From Myxococcus dinghuensis (GTDB lineage: Bacteria; Myxococcota; Myxococcia; Myxococcales; Myxococcaceae), in NCBI RefSeq assembly GCF_024198235.1, contig NZ_JAKCFB010000046.1, positions 1-64,000 on the forward strand: 64,000 bases of DNA, read 5' to 3'. How positions within the stretch are numbered: the stretch's first letter is position 1; the number at the start of each line of letters is the position of its first letter. Shown here piece by piece: positions 9,022 through 17,780 of the stretch. A program made the translations under genes and the position numbers. The notes below the pieces were generated by a model. The model saw only the letters and a program-made list of their open reading frames with translations. It was not told the DNA's origin and did no database searches.

Positions 9022-10871
9022 CGTCCGCCCTCCCACCACTTCGTCGACGGCACCGCGCGCGCGCTGTTGGTCGCGCAGTGCACCTCGCCGCCTCCCAGGT
9101 GATACAGCTCCCAGGTGTCCGTCCAGTGCACGCGGATGCCGTAGGGCGCGAGCGCCTGCTCGAGCTGGACCTTGAACGGGTCCTGCCCGCCGACGAGCGG
9201 CCCATGCGGGTCCGGCGCGATGACGAGCGAGCGCGACACCGACAGCAGGTTGACGGTGCCGGGCTGGAGCGCGCCCGCGCCGTTGGCGAAGTCCTGGAAG
9301 AGGAAGGGGACCCGGACGATTTCGTCGTCGGTGAGGCCCGTCTCCTCTCGCAGCACGGTCAACTGCGAGTCGATCTCCAGCGCCGCCCGCGCCGTGGAGT
9401 CCATCACCGACGCGTTGTCCAGCAGCTCCTCCACCGTCGCCTCCGCCGGCCGGCCGAAGCCCCAGCTCTTGCCCACGAAGAGCTTCGCGTCGCCATGGCC
9501 CTGCTCCAGCACCGCCATCAGCATGCGCCGCGCCAGGGCGGGGTCCGCCACCAGGGCAATCCAGCCGCGCGGCGTGTCCGCGGGCAGGAAGCTCACCGTC
9601 TCGTCCACGTGGGCCACCGCGAGCCAGGAGGTGTCGAGGTACACCGGCGGTTGGACCCGCTGGGCCTCCAGCATGCGCGTGAAGCTGGGGTCGGGCTGGA
9701 AGTCCGGCTCGGAGTCGGGGCCGCGGCCGCGCAGCAGCCGGCCGAGCGGATACTTCGTCCCGCCCAGCTCGTAGGGCGGGATGACCTCCGTGTTGCCGAA
9801 GGAGTTGAGCGTCTGCGACTCGCGCGACATGCCCTCCTCGTACTGCTGCACCGCGGCCTGGTCCGGGCCGCGCAGCCAGAAGACGATGCGGCCCGCCTTG
9901 CGCAGCGTCGCGAAGTCCGGGTCCCAGTTCACGTTCGCCGCGCGGTAGTTGACCTGGATGGCGTGCTGCCGTCCGCCCGCCGCGGGCATGGCCATGTACG
10001 CGGGCTCGAAGTAGTCCTGGGTCCACAGGTCATCCACCGCGAACTCGGACATCGTCATCGGCTCGCCGGCGCTCGTGAGCGCGCCGCCCAGGTCCGCGCG
10101 GAAGCGGTCCGACTCCGGGTCACCCTCCAGCCGGGACACGAACACGTTCCGCGCGGGCGACAGGTGGTGGAACATCACCACGGGCGCCACCCGCATGCGC
10201 ACCGTGTCGAGGAACACGTTCTCCGGGGCGCTCGCGTGGGAGATGGAGAGGACGACGTCCACGAAGCCATCCCAATTGGCGGGGTCCCGGACGATGTCGT
10301 TCGCCTCGATGGCCAACTCCACGCCGCGGCGCAGCTCCGTCGTCGTCAGCGTCTGGACGTACGCGAGGCGCGTCGAGGTGAAGCCGCCGGACGTCCGCTT
10401 GAAGAGGCGCACCTTGTCCCGCCCCGCGCCAATCACGCTCACCGTGGCCAGCGTCGACCTGGGCGCCTGCGGCCAGGCCACCACGCGCAGCCGCGCCAGG
10501 TCCTCGAGGTCGTCCTCGCCGTTGACGACCGAGTCCGCGGCGTCATGGCACCCCGCCAGCGCGTCGTCGCTCAACCTGCTGGGGGACATGCTGAAGGGAC
10601 AGCGGTTCTCGTCGTCGTCCAGGTTCGCCAGGAAGATGGCGCCGCGCTCCGCGCTCCACGTGTCCTCGCCCACCTCGTCGTCACCGCCAGCGCTCACGTC
10701 GACCACGCCGTCGCGGTTCACGTCCGCCCGCAGGTCCACGAGCGGCACGAAGGGCCCCTCGAGGCCTCCGGAGGAGCCGCCAGCGTCGTCATCCGAACCA
10801 AAGCTCGAGCACCCCCCCACCAGGGTCAGGCACAGCACCAGGGAGAGGGAGGCGCGCCGGGGTACGCGCAT
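9018..10871 (-). CDS. Protein-arginine deiminase (PAD family) lipoprotein
   Basis: The 617-residue product begins with a lipoprotein signal (lipobox VGGCSS). The C-terminal half has the PAD catalytic pattern: D286 in LWTQDYFEPAY, H421 and D423 in WLAVAHVDE, and nucleophile C599 in GGEVHCATNSAR. The spacings (135 and 176 residues) are close to those of animal PAD4 (D350, H471, D473, C645). GGQDPFK and FLFQDFANGAGA also fit the family. An acidic loop after the lipobox (DVNRDGVVDVSAG) looks like a calcium-binding loop. PADs convert peptidyl-arginine to citrulline and are calcium dependent. Here the enzyme would sit on an outer or inner membrane face. The start at 10871 is set by the signal peptide. 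Confidence 0.87.
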   Translation of the reverse strand: MRVPRRASLSLVLCLTLVGGCSSFGSDDDAGGSSGGLEGPFVPLVDLRADVNRDGVVDVSAGGDDEVGEDTWSAERGAIFLANLDDDENRCPFSMSPSRLSDDALAGCHDAADSVVNGEDDLEDLARLRVVAWPQAPRSTLATVSVIGAGRDKVRLFKRTSGGFTSTRLAYVQTLTTTELRRGVELAIEANDIVRDPANWDGFVDVVLSISHASAPENVFLDTVRMRVAPVVMFHHLSPARNVFVSRLEGDPESDRFRADLGGALTSAGEPMTMSEFAVDDLWTQDYFEPAYMAMPAAGGRQHAIQVNYRAANVNWDPDFATLRKAGRIVFWLRGPDQAAVQQYEEGMSRESQTLNSFGNTEVIPPYELGGTKYPLGRLLRGRGPDSEPDFQPDPSFTRMLEAQRVQPPVYLDTSWLAVAHVDETVSFLPADTPRGWIALVADPALARRMLMAVLEQGHGDAKLFVGKSWGFGRPAEATVEELLDNASVMDSTARAALEIDSQLTVLREETGLTDDEIVRVPFLFQDFANGAGALQPGTVNLLSVSRSLVIAPDPHGPLVGGQDPFKVQLEQALAPYGIRVHWTDTWELYHLGGGEVHCATNSARAVPSTKWWEGGR

Positions 10872-11124
10872 GTACGCCTCACGTGGGCAGGGGACGGGGG
10901 CCGGGCACACCCATCCTTGTCGTTGGCATGCATACGAAGAACATCCGAGGTCGAGGTTCAAGCAACATCGTGGGCCGCCACCCGCGCCCGTCGCGTGGCA
11001 AGTGATGTTTGACATCGGGTCTGATTTAGGCGACCCGCCTACCAGGGAGGGCAGGTGGACAGGGGTGATGCGGCGCGTCGTCGAGGCGGGACGTAACTTC
11101 CGGCCCGTTCGGGGGTTGGAGCCC

Positions 11125-12768
11125 ATGCCCATGCGCATCGCGTCCCTCTGCCCCCTCCTGGTGGTGCTGTTGTCATGTGCGAAAGGTGCGCACCCGCTCC
11201 CTTCCGCGTCGGAGCCGGCGCTGGCGTTCGGACCCGACGCGGAGGTGCACCTGCTGCAACGGCTGGCCTTCGGGCCCACCCCGGCGTCGCTGGAGGAGGC
11301 GCGGCGGCTGGGCGTGCGGGGTTGGTTGGAGGCGAGGCTGGCGAGCGTGGCTGCGGCGCCGTCCCCGGCGCTGGAGGCGCGGCTGCGGGACCTGCCCACG
11401 CTGACCCTGTCCACGCGGGAGCTGCTGCGGGACTACCCGGCGAAGAAGGGGCGCGAGCAGGCGCTGTTGGATGGGCGGGAGACGCAGCGTCCGGTGCTCA
11501 TCGGCCTGGAGCTGTCCGCCGCCAAGGTGCTGCGGGCGGTGGAGGGGCCGAACGCGCTGGAAGAGGTGCTGGTGGACTTCTGGTTCAACCACTTCAACGT
11601 GTCCGCGGACAAGGGCGCGGTGCGGTGGATGGTGACGTCGTACGAGCGGGACGTCATCCGCCCGCATGTCTTCGGCCGCTTCCGGGACCTGCTCGGCGCG
11701 ACGGCGAAGCACCCCGCCATGCTCTTCTACCTGGACAACTGGCGCAGCACGCGGGACGGCATGCCGGACCCGCGCGAGCGGCTGGCGCGGCGCCGGGCGT
11801 CGATGACGCTCGACATGGAGATGGACGACGACGGGGATGACGACGAGGCGTCTCCGCCGAAGCTCGGCCTCAACGAGAACTACGCGCGCGAGCTCCTGGA
11901 GCTGCACACGTTGGGGGTGGACGGCGGCTACACGCAGGCGGACGTGCGCGAGGTGGCGCGGTGCTTCACGGGCTGGAGCATCCGACGTCCTCGCAAGGAC
12001 GCGGAGTTCGCCTTCCGTCGTCGCGCGCACGACACCGCGGCCAAGCAGGTGCTCGGCCAGGCGATTCCCGCGCGCGGGGGCGTGGAGGATGGGGAGCGGG
12101 TGTTGGACCTGCTGGCGCGCCACCCCGCCACCGCGCGCCACCTCGCGCTGAAGCTCGCTCGCCGCTTCGTGTCGGACGCGCCGCCGCCCGCGTTGGTGGA
12201 GCGGGTGGCGAAGGCGTACCTGGACTCGGACGGGGACCTGCGCACGGTGTATCGCGCGCTCGTGTGGTCGCCGGAGTTCTGGGCCCCGGAGGCGCGGGGC
12301 GCGAAGGTGAAGACGCCGTTCGAGTTCGTGGTGTCGGCGCTGCGCGCCACGCGCGCGGACGTGACGGTGCGTCCCCGGCTGGTGCAGGCGCTGGCCCGGA
12401 TGGGCGAGCCGCTCTACCGGGCGCCGGCGCCCACGGGCTTCCCGGAGGTCGCCGCGCCGTGGGTGAACAGCGGCGCGCTGGTGGCCCGGCTCAACTTCAG
12501 CCTGGACCTGGTGTCCGGTCGGCTGCCCGGCACGCGCGTGGCGCTCGCGTCATTGGCCACGCCCACCAGCCCCACCGCGGAGGGCTGGGTGGACGCGCTC
12601 GGGGTGGCGCTGCTGGGGACACCTCCGTCGGAGGAGACGCGCGCCACCATCCTCTCGGCGCTGTCGCGTCGCGCGCAGTCCGCCAGCGCGGAGGGCGAAC
12701 CCGCCCCCGTGGATGTGCCCCTCATCGCCGGGCTGCTGCTCGGCTCGCCGGAGTTCCAGAAGCAATGA
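11125..12768 (+). CDS. DUF1800 family lipoprotein
   Basis: This 547-residue protein has a short signal with lipobox LLSC at about residues 15-18. The DUF1800 pattern follows: HLLQRLAFGPTPASLEEARRLG, DFWFNHFNVSADKG, NENYARELLELHTLGVDGGY and VREVARCFTGWSI. An acidic insert (MEMDDDGDDDE) sits around residue 235. The biochemical function of DUF1800 is not established; its genes are very often followed by a DUF1501 gene, as here with an ATGA overlap at 12765. ATG 11125 and ATG 11131 are both plausible starts; both give the same lipobox. Confidence 0.88.
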   Translation: MPMRIASLCPLLVVLLSCAKGAHPLPSASEPALAFGPDAEVHLLQRLAFGPTPASLEEARRLGVRGWLEARLASVAAAPSPALEARLRDLPTLTLSTRELLRDYPAKKGREQALLDGRETQRPVLIGLELSAAKVLRAVEGPNALEEVLVDFWFNHFNVSADKGAVRWMVTSYERDVIRPHVFGRFRDLLGATAKHPAMLFYLDNWRSTRDGMPDPRERLARRRASMTLDMEMDDDGDDDEASPPKLGLNENYARELLELHTLGVDGGYTQADVREVARCFTGWSIRRPRKDAEFAFRRRAHDTAAKQVLGQAIPARGGVEDGERVLDLLARHPATARHLALKLARRFVSDAPPPALVERVAKAYLDSDGDLRTVYRALVWSPEFWAPEARGAKVKTPFEFVVSALRATRADVTVRPRLVQALARMGEPLYRAPAPTGFPEVAAPWVNSGALVARLNFSLDLVSGRLPGTRVALASLATPTSPTAEGWVDALGVALLGTPPSEETRATILSALSRRAQSASAEGEPAPVDVPLIAGLLLGSPEFQKQ

Positions 12769-13985
12769 GCGCGACCTTCTCCCGCCGTGCCCTGCTGCGT
12801 GCCCTCGGCCTGACGGGCGTGGGCCTCGTCTTCGCTCCTCGGGTCGCGCTCGCGACACCGGCGCCCCGACGCACGTTGGTGACGTTGTTCCTTCGCGGCG
12901 GAGTGGACGGGTTGTCGCTGGTGCCTCCCGTCGCGGACGACGCGTACCACCGCGCGCGGCCCACGCTGGCGCTGAAGGCGACGGGGCCCGACGCGGCGCT
13001 CGCGCTCGACGGGCACTTCGCCCTGCATCCCCGGTTGGCGCCGCTGCGGCCCTGGTGGGCGGAGGGCCGGCTCGCGGTGCTGCATGGGGTCGGCCTGCCC
13101 ACGCCGATGCGCTCGCACTTCGACGCGCAGGACGCCGTCGAGTCGGGGACGCCGGACCGCAAGTCGACGGCGGATGGTTGGCTCAACCGCGCGCTGGAGT
13201 CCGACGCCGCGGGCGCGCCGCTGCGCGCGGTGGCGTTGCAGCCCACGCTGCCGCGCGCGTTGTTCGGGGGCTCGGGGGCGCTCGCGCTGGGGCGGCTGGA
13301 GGAGTTCAAGCTGCGTCCGGGCAAACGCGGCGAGCAGGCCGCGCGAGGCTTCTCCGCGCTCTACGCGGGCGCGGTGGACGAGGCGCTGCGCTCGACGGGG
13401 GAGGAGGCCTTCGATGCCCTGTCGACGCTGGACGCGGGGCGATTGAGCGCGTTGTCCGCCTCGCCGGACGTGGAGTATCCGCGAGGCCCGCTGGGGCAAC
13501 GGCTGGGTGACATCGCGCGGCTCATCCGGGGGGACATGGGGCTGGAGGTGGCCGTCACGGAGATGGGCGGTTGGGACACGCACGCGGCCCAGGGCGCGGC
13601 GACGGGGATGTTCGCCAATCGCTGCGGAGAGCTGGCGGGCGCGTTGTCCGCCTTCGCGAAGGACCTGGGACCCCGGTTGGACCAGGTGACGGTGGTGGTG
13701 CTGACGGAGTTCGGTCGCACCGTGCGGGAGAACGGCAGCCGGGGGACCGACCACGGCGTGGGCGGCGCGATGCTCGTGCTCGGGGGCGGCGTGAAGGGGG
13801 GACGCGTGTATGGCCGCTTCCAGGCGCTGACGGAGGACCGGCTCCAGGACGGGCGCGACGTGCCGGCGTGGACGGACGTGCGCGCGCCGCTGGCGGAGGT
13901 GCTCACGGCCTGCCGCCCCGGGGTGGCCCTGGACCGCGTGTTCCCGGGCTTCACGCCACCCACGCCCCTGGGACTGTTCGCTTAG
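12765..13985 (+). CDS. DUF1501 protein with Tat signal
   Basis: The 406-residue product begins SRRALLRALGLTGVG, a twin-arginine export signal, which suggests it folds in the cytoplasm before export. The body carries typical DUF1501 segments: LFLRGGVDGLSL, SHFDAQDAVESG, TEMGGWDTH and VVLTEFGRTVRENGSRGTDHG. The fold is related to alkaline-phosphatase/sulfatase-like enzymes, but the substrate is unknown. It is translationally coupled to the DUF1800 gene and probably acts with it outside the cytoplasm. Confidence 0.9.
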   Translation: MSATFSRRALLRALGLTGVGLVFAPRVALATPAPRRTLVTLFLRGGVDGLSLVPPVADDAYHRARPTLALKATGPDAALALDGHFALHPRLAPLRPWWAEGRLAVLHGVGLPTPMRSHFDAQDAVESGTPDRKSTADGWLNRALESDAAGAPLRAVALQPTLPRALFGGSGALALGRLEEFKLRPGKRGEQAARGFSALYAGAVDEALRSTGEEAFDALSTLDAGRLSALSASPDVEYPRGPLGQRLGDIARLIRGDMGLEVAVTEMGGWDTHAAQGAATGMFANRCGELAGALSAFAKDLGPRLDQVTVVVLTEFGRTVRENGSRGTDHGVGGAMLVLGGGVKGGRVYGRFQALTEDRLQDGRDVPAWTDVRAPLAEVLTACRPGVALDRVFPGFTPPTPLGLFA

Positions 13986-14005
13986 GGCAGACTGGGGCTC
14001 TGTCC

Positions 14006-14821
14006 ATGCCCCGTCTCCGCCCGCGCCGCATGCTCCTCATCCTCTGCTCCCTCCTCGCCATCCTCTACGTGGGGGTGTGCGCGGCGATGTTCTTCCTCCA
14101 GCGCTCGTTGCTGTATCCCGCGCCGAAGGCGCCCATCCCCCTCCCCAGGAACCAGGGCTTCGACGAACTGGCGCTGGAGGGCGGCGCGTACGTGGACATC
14201 CTCCACCTGCCCGCGCCGGAGGGCGCGCCCACGGTGGTGCACTTCCATGGCAACGGGGAGCAGTTGCTGGACCAGCTCGACCTGGGCGCCGTGTTCCACC
14301 AGCACGGGCTGGGCTTCCTGGCCGTCGAGTATCCCGGCTACGGCGCGTCGCCCGGACAGCCCACGGAGGCGGGCATCTACGCGGCGGCGGAGGCGGCCCT
14401 CGCGCGGCTGCGCCAGCAGGGCGTGCCGCCCGAGCGCACGGTGCTCAGCGGACGCAGCCTCGGCACGGGGGTGGCGGTGGAGATGGCGCGGCGGGGCCAT
14501 GGCTCCCGCGTGATGCTCGTGTCCCCATACACCTCCATCGCGGACATAGGCGCGCTCATGCTGCCGTTCCTGCCCACCTCCTGGCTGGCGAGGGACCGCT
14601 TCGACTCGTGGGCGAAGGCGCCCGCGCTCTCCCTGCCGGTGCTCGTCATCCACGGCGAGGAGGACACGCTCATCCCCGTGGACATGGGACGGCGGCTCGG
14701 CGCGCGCTTCCCCCACGCGACGGTGGAGACGGTGCCGGGGGCGGGACACAACGACGTGCTGGAGCGCTCCGGGCCGGAGCGCGTGCGGCGGATGGCCGCG
14801 TTCGCGCTCGGCGGGAGGTGA
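14006..14821 (+). CDS. Membrane-anchored alpha/beta hydrolase
   Basis: The 271-residue protein has one N-terminal membrane helix (about residues 9-31) followed by a serine hydrolase domain of the BEM46/ABHD13-like group. The oxyanion region is VHFHGNGEQ, the nucleophile S151 is in LSGRSLGTG, the acid is D220 in HGEEDTLIP, and the base is H249 in PGAGHND. Substrate is unknown; related proteins are esterases or thioesterases. The gene begins 20 bases after the DUF1501 stop on the same strand and may belong to that operon. Confidence 0.88.
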   Translation: MPRLRPRRMLLILCSLLAILYVGVCAAMFFLQRSLLYPAPKAPIPLPRNQGFDELALEGGAYVDILHLPAPEGAPTVVHFHGNGEQLLDQLDLGAVFHQHGLGFLAVEYPGYGASPGQPTEAGIYAAAEAALARLRQQGVPPERTVLSGRSLGTGVAVEMARRGHGSRVMLVSPYTSIADIGALMLPFLPTSWLARDRFDSWAKAPALSLPVLVIHGEEDTLIPVDMGRRLGARFPHATVETVPGAGHNDVLERSGPERVRRMAAFALGGR

Positions 14822-14845
14822 GGCGCTCCCGCCCGCCCGAGGGCT

Positions 14846-15286
14846 TCAGTGGATTTGCGAGGGTGCGGGCGTCCCGATGGAGACCTCGCGCATCAGCTCG
14901 GCCGTCTCCTCCGCGTGCAGGTGCTTCACCAGGTCCGCCTGGGTGACCATGCCGCAGAGGGCCTCGTCGTCGTCGAGCACCACCATGCGCCGGACCTGGT
15001 TCTCCTCCATCAACTCCATGCACTCCTCCAGGCTCGCGTCGCCGTACACCGTGGCCACGTTCGTGGACATGGCGTCCCTCACGTCGAGCATGTAGGGGTC
15101 CTTGCCCTTGGCGACGATGCGACAGGTGATGTCCCGGTCGGTGATGATGCCCACCGGCCGGTTGCTCTCGTCGACGACCGGCAGCGCGCCGCAGTCACAC
15201 TCCACCATCCACCGCGCGGCCTGCTCGATGCCCGTGTCGGGCATGCAGGTGACGGGGTTGCTCGTCATGACCTCTTGGACCTTCAT
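14846..15286 (-). CDS. Two-CBS-domain protein
   Basis: The 146-residue protein consists almost entirely of a CBS pair. Repeat one runs VQEVMTSNPVTC to PVGIITDRDITCR; repeat two runs VRDAMSTNVATV to LCGMVTQADLVKHL. CBS pairs bind adenosine nucleotides or S-adenosylmethionine and act as sensors. No effector domain is attached, so it presumably regulates another protein. The ATG at 15286 is preceded by GGAGG with ideal spacing; an in-frame upstream start at 15319 has no such site. It converges with the hydrolase gene. Confidence 0.92.
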   Translation of the reverse strand: MKVQEVMTSNPVTCMPDTGIEQAARWMVECDCGALPVVDESNRPVGIITDRDITCRIVAKGKDPYMLDVRDAMSTNVATVYGDASLEECMELMEENQVRRMVVLDDDEALCGMVTQADLVKHLHAEETAELMREVSIGTPAPSQIH

Positions 15287-15389
15287 GGGGCCTCCGGGTT
15301 GAGAGGGTCTCCCCGACAAAATGGAGCGTCCTCGCGAGCGCGTCAGGCCGCGCGGCCATGGGCGTACGGCCGCGCGAGCCCCCGGTGAC

Positions 15390-15932
15390 TCAGTCCGCCG
15401 GCAGGCGCTTCGCGTACTCCGCCTCCACCTGCTCGAACGTGGACCAGAAGCCCCGCGGCGCGCGGCCCTCCAGCCGGTCCGAGAGCAGTCGCAGGTGCGT
15501 GTCCCAACCCGTCGCGACCATGACCCGCTCGCCCCGGGTGACGAGCCGCCGGTGCGTCACCACGAGCAGCACGTCCTCGGTCGCCCGCGCGCTCAGCTCG
15601 AACGTGACCTCCGAGGCGGCGCCGGACTGCTCGCCCCACGTGTAGCGCAACAGGCGGGGCGGCTCCCACGCGGTGACGTGGCCACTCTGCGGATGTCCCT
15701 CCGCACCACCGCCCCGGGAGAAGCGCTGGGGCGTGGGTTCGTGGGACAGCGTGGAGTGGAAGAAGCGCAGCTCCACGCGCCCGCCCACCCGGGGCTCCAT
15801 CTCCCCGGCCGCCAGCCACAGGCCGCGCTTGTCGGACTCGGTGAGGAAGGCCCAGACGCGCTCGATGGGTCCCGGCAACACGCGCTCGATGCGCACCGCG
15901 TGCGGCTCCGGGACGGTGCCGAACTCACCCAT
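15390..15932 (-). CDS. SRPBCC (AHSA1-like) protein, second in ArsR operon
   Basis: The 180-residue protein shows the activator-of-Hsp90-homologue-1-like (START/SRPBCC) pattern: an N-terminal strand-helix IERVLPGPIERVWAFLTES, then RGLWLAAGEMEPRVGGRVELRF, and a C-terminal helix GWDTHLRLLSDRLEG. This fold binds hydrophobic ligands in a central cavity. The start at 15932 has a GGAGG box 8 bases upstream and overlaps the preceding gene by 8 bases. It is the last gene of the ArsR-SRPBCC-SRPBCC operon and presumably handles a compound sensed by, or linked to, the regulator. Confidence 0.88.
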   Translation of the reverse strand: MGEFGTVPEPHAVRIERVLPGPIERVWAFLTESDKRGLWLAAGEMEPRVGGRVELRFFHSTLSHEPTPQRFSRGGGAEGHPQSGHVTAWEPPRLLRYTWGEQSGAASEVTFELSARATEDVLLVVTHRRLVTRGERVMVATGWDTHLRLLSDRLEGRAPRGFWSTFEQVEAEYAKRLPAD

Positions 15933-16398
15933 GGGGAACCTCCGAGGACAGCACCCGGTCCAGTCCACCGAGCATGGTGGTCCAGCCCGCCTCGGTGCGA
16001 CGGGCGTACTCGGCCCACTTCACATCCATCGTGTGCGTGAGCGTCAACACACAGCCGTTGTCGCGGGCTTCGAAGTCCAGGGTCACCTGGCTGAGGTCCT
16101 CGGCGGCCAGGGGCGCGGCGCCGACCTGCACGGCCCAGGTGAAGACGAGCCGCCGCGGGCGGCTCAGCTCCAGATAGGTCCCCACGTGGTCCAGCTCCAG
16201 GTCCCCGCGCCGGACGAAGAAGGAGAACGTGCCGCCCACGCGCGCGTCGACGGCGACGCGCAGGACGACCTCGTCCCGGACCGAGGGACCCATCATCCAC
16301 TGGCGCAGCATGGCCGGGTCGAGCCAGGCATCGAATACACGCTCGGCGGCGGCCGCGAAGTGGCGGCGCAACTGGACCTGGATGGGCGGAGGGCTCAT
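15925..16398 (-). CDS. SRPBCC (AHSA1-like) protein, first in ArsR operon
   Basis: The 157-residue protein has the AHSA1-like sequence pattern: VQLRRHFAAAAERVFDAWLD, MLRQWMMGPSV, RVGGTFSFFVRRGD and a C-terminal RRTEAGWTTMLGGLDRVL. The start at 16398 overlaps the ArsR stop by four bases (TCAT at 16395-16398), so expression is coupled to the repressor. It is a divergent relative of the next gene. ArsR-type regulators adjacent to SRPBCC genes are widespread, but their ligands are mostly unknown. Confidence 0.9.
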   Translation of the reverse strand: MSPPPIQVQLRRHFAAAAERVFDAWLDPAMLRQWMMGPSVRDEVVLRVAVDARVGGTFSFFVRRGDLELDHVGTYLELSRPRRLVFTWAVQVGAAPLAAEDLSQVTLDFEARDNGCVLTLTHTMDVKWAEYARRTEAGWTTMLGGLDRVLSSEVPHG

Positions 16399-16772
16399 CG
16401 GAGGCGTCCTTTCTTGCGGGGGGTGGGAGCAGACGGGGGCGTGGGAGTGTCCGCGCGCAGGAGCGCCTCGAGCATGTCGAGCCGCTCGCCCCAGAACTGC
16501 TCGTAGTAGCGCAGCCACTCCTGGATGTCCGACAGGGGCGCGGCGTCCAGGCGGCACACGTGCGTGCGGCCCTTCACCTCGCGACGCACCAGCCCGGCGC
16601 GCTCGAGCACCTTGATGTGCTTGGAGGCCGCCGCCAGCGACATCTGGAAGGGGGCCGCCAGCTCGCCCACGCTGCGCTCGTGCAGGGACAGGCTCCGCAA
16701 CATCGCGCGGCGCGTGGGGTCCGCCAGCGCGTGGAACGTGTCGTCGAGCCGGGCGGCGTTATGTTCAACCAT
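16395..16772 (-). CDS. ArsR-family transcriptional regulator
   Basis: The 125-residue winged-helix protein fits ArsR: DDTFHALADPTRRAMLRSL, then SVGELAAPFQMSLAAASKHI as the recognition helix region, then LERAGLVRREVKGRTHVCRL as the wing. There is no CxC metal-binding motif in the helix where ArsR/SmtB metal sensors carry it, so a metal ligand is unlikely. It heads a coupled operon with two SRPBCC genes. An imperfect palindrome overlies its own start codon, which points to autorepression. Confidence 0.93.
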   Translation of the reverse strand: MVEHNAARLDDTFHALADPTRRAMLRSLSLHERSVGELAAPFQMSLAAASKHIKVLERAGLVRREVKGRTHVCRLDAAPLSDIQEWLRYYEQFWGERLDMLEALLRADTPTPPSAPTPRKKGRLR

Positions 16773-16785
16773 GGGGTTGAATATA
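16760..16785. promoter_or_regulatory. Operator-like palindrome over the arsR start codon
   Basis: The core is TTCAACC (16764-16770), a 4-base spacer ATGG, then GGTTGAA (16775-16781), a perfect 7-base inverted repeat. Outward pairing extends to 16760 and 16785 with one mismatch, giving 10 of 11 pairs. The start codon of the ArsR gene (complement of 16770-16772) lies inside it. It stands out as AT-rich in a GC-rich region and fits the size and symmetry of ArsR-family operators. Binding is inferred. Confidence 0.65.
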
Positions 16786-16895
16786 GAAGGGCAGCCGAGG
16801 GAGTCAACTGGGACCGGGGGTGTGGCGCGGGACGGATGGCACGGGGTCCGCTACGCTGGGGCCTTCACGGAAGCGGACTCGAACAGGGGGTTGCC

Positions 16896-17780
16896 ATGTC
16901 CCACGCCGCGCGGCCCGTCATCGGCATCATCGGTGGCAGTGGCCTGTACCAGATCGACGGTCTGAAGGACGTCACCTGGAAGAAGGTGTCCTCGCCGTTC
17001 GGAGAGCCTTCCGACGAGCTGTGCTTCGGCACGTTGGCGGACACGCAGGTCGTCTTCCTGCCCCGGCATGGCCGGGGCCACCGGATTCCCCCGAGTGACA
17101 TCAACTTCCGGGCGAACCTGGACGCGCTCAAGCGCAGCGGGGTGACGGACGTGCTGTCGCTGTCCGCGGTGGGCAGCCTGCGCGAGGACCTGGCCCCGGG
17201 GGCCTTCGTGGTGGTGGACCAGTTCATCGACCGCACGTTCGCCCGTGAGAAGAGCTTCTTCGGGCCGGGGCTGGTCGCGCACGTGTCGATGGCGAAGCCC
17301 GTGTGCTCGCGGCTGGGCGAGGCGGTCGTCGCCGCGTGCGAGGGGTTGGGCATCACCGCGCACCGGGGCGGCACGTACCTCGCCATGGAGGGGCCGCAGT
17401 TCTCCTCGCTCGCGGAGAGCCGCCTGTACCGGAGCTGGGGCTGTGACGTCATCGGCATGACGAACATGCCGGAGGCGAAGCTCGCCCGGGAGGCGGAGCT
17501 CTGTTACGCGACGGTGGCCATGGTGACGGACTTCGACTGCTGGCACCCGGAGCATGACGCCGTCACGGTGGACCAGGTGGTCTCCGTGCTGCTGGGCAAC
17601 GCCGGGAAGGCGCGGGGGCTGGTGAGGAACGTGGTGCCGCTGCTGGGCACGCACGAGGGGCCGTGTCGGCAGGGCTGCCAGCGCGCGCTGGACCACGCCC
17701 TCATCACCGCGCCGGAGGCTCGGGACGCGGAGATGGCGCAGAAGCTGTCCGCCGTCGCCGGCCGGATGTTGGACCGATGA
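16896..17780 (+). CDS. mtnP: S-methyl-5'-thioadenosine phosphorylase
   Basis: The 294-residue protein is a trimeric-type purine nucleoside phosphorylase. It shows IGIIGGSGLY at the N-terminus (phosphate site), FLPRHGRGHRIPPSDINFRAN, SAVGSLREDLAPG and the base/ribose-binding segment MEGPQFSSLAESRLYR followed by DVIGMTNMPEAKLAREAELCY. These match MTA phosphorylase, which splits methylthioadenosine into adenine and 5-methylthioribose-1-phosphate. The ATG at 16896 follows AGGGGG. The stop overlaps the mtnA start (ATGA at 17777), and the gene order supports an MTA salvage role. Confidence 0.93.
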   Translation: MSHAARPVIGIIGGSGLYQIDGLKDVTWKKVSSPFGEPSDELCFGTLADTQVVFLPRHGRGHRIPPSDINFRANLDALKRSGVTDVLSLSAVGSLREDLAPGAFVVVDQFIDRTFAREKSFFGPGLVAHVSMAKPVCSRLGEAVVAACEGLGITAHRGGTYLAMEGPQFSSLAESRLYRSWGCDVIGMTNMPEAKLAREAELCYATVAMVTDFDCWHPEHDAVTVDQVVSVLLGNAGKARGLVRNVVPLLGTHEGPCRQGCQRALDHALITAPEARDAEMAQKLSAVAGRMLDR

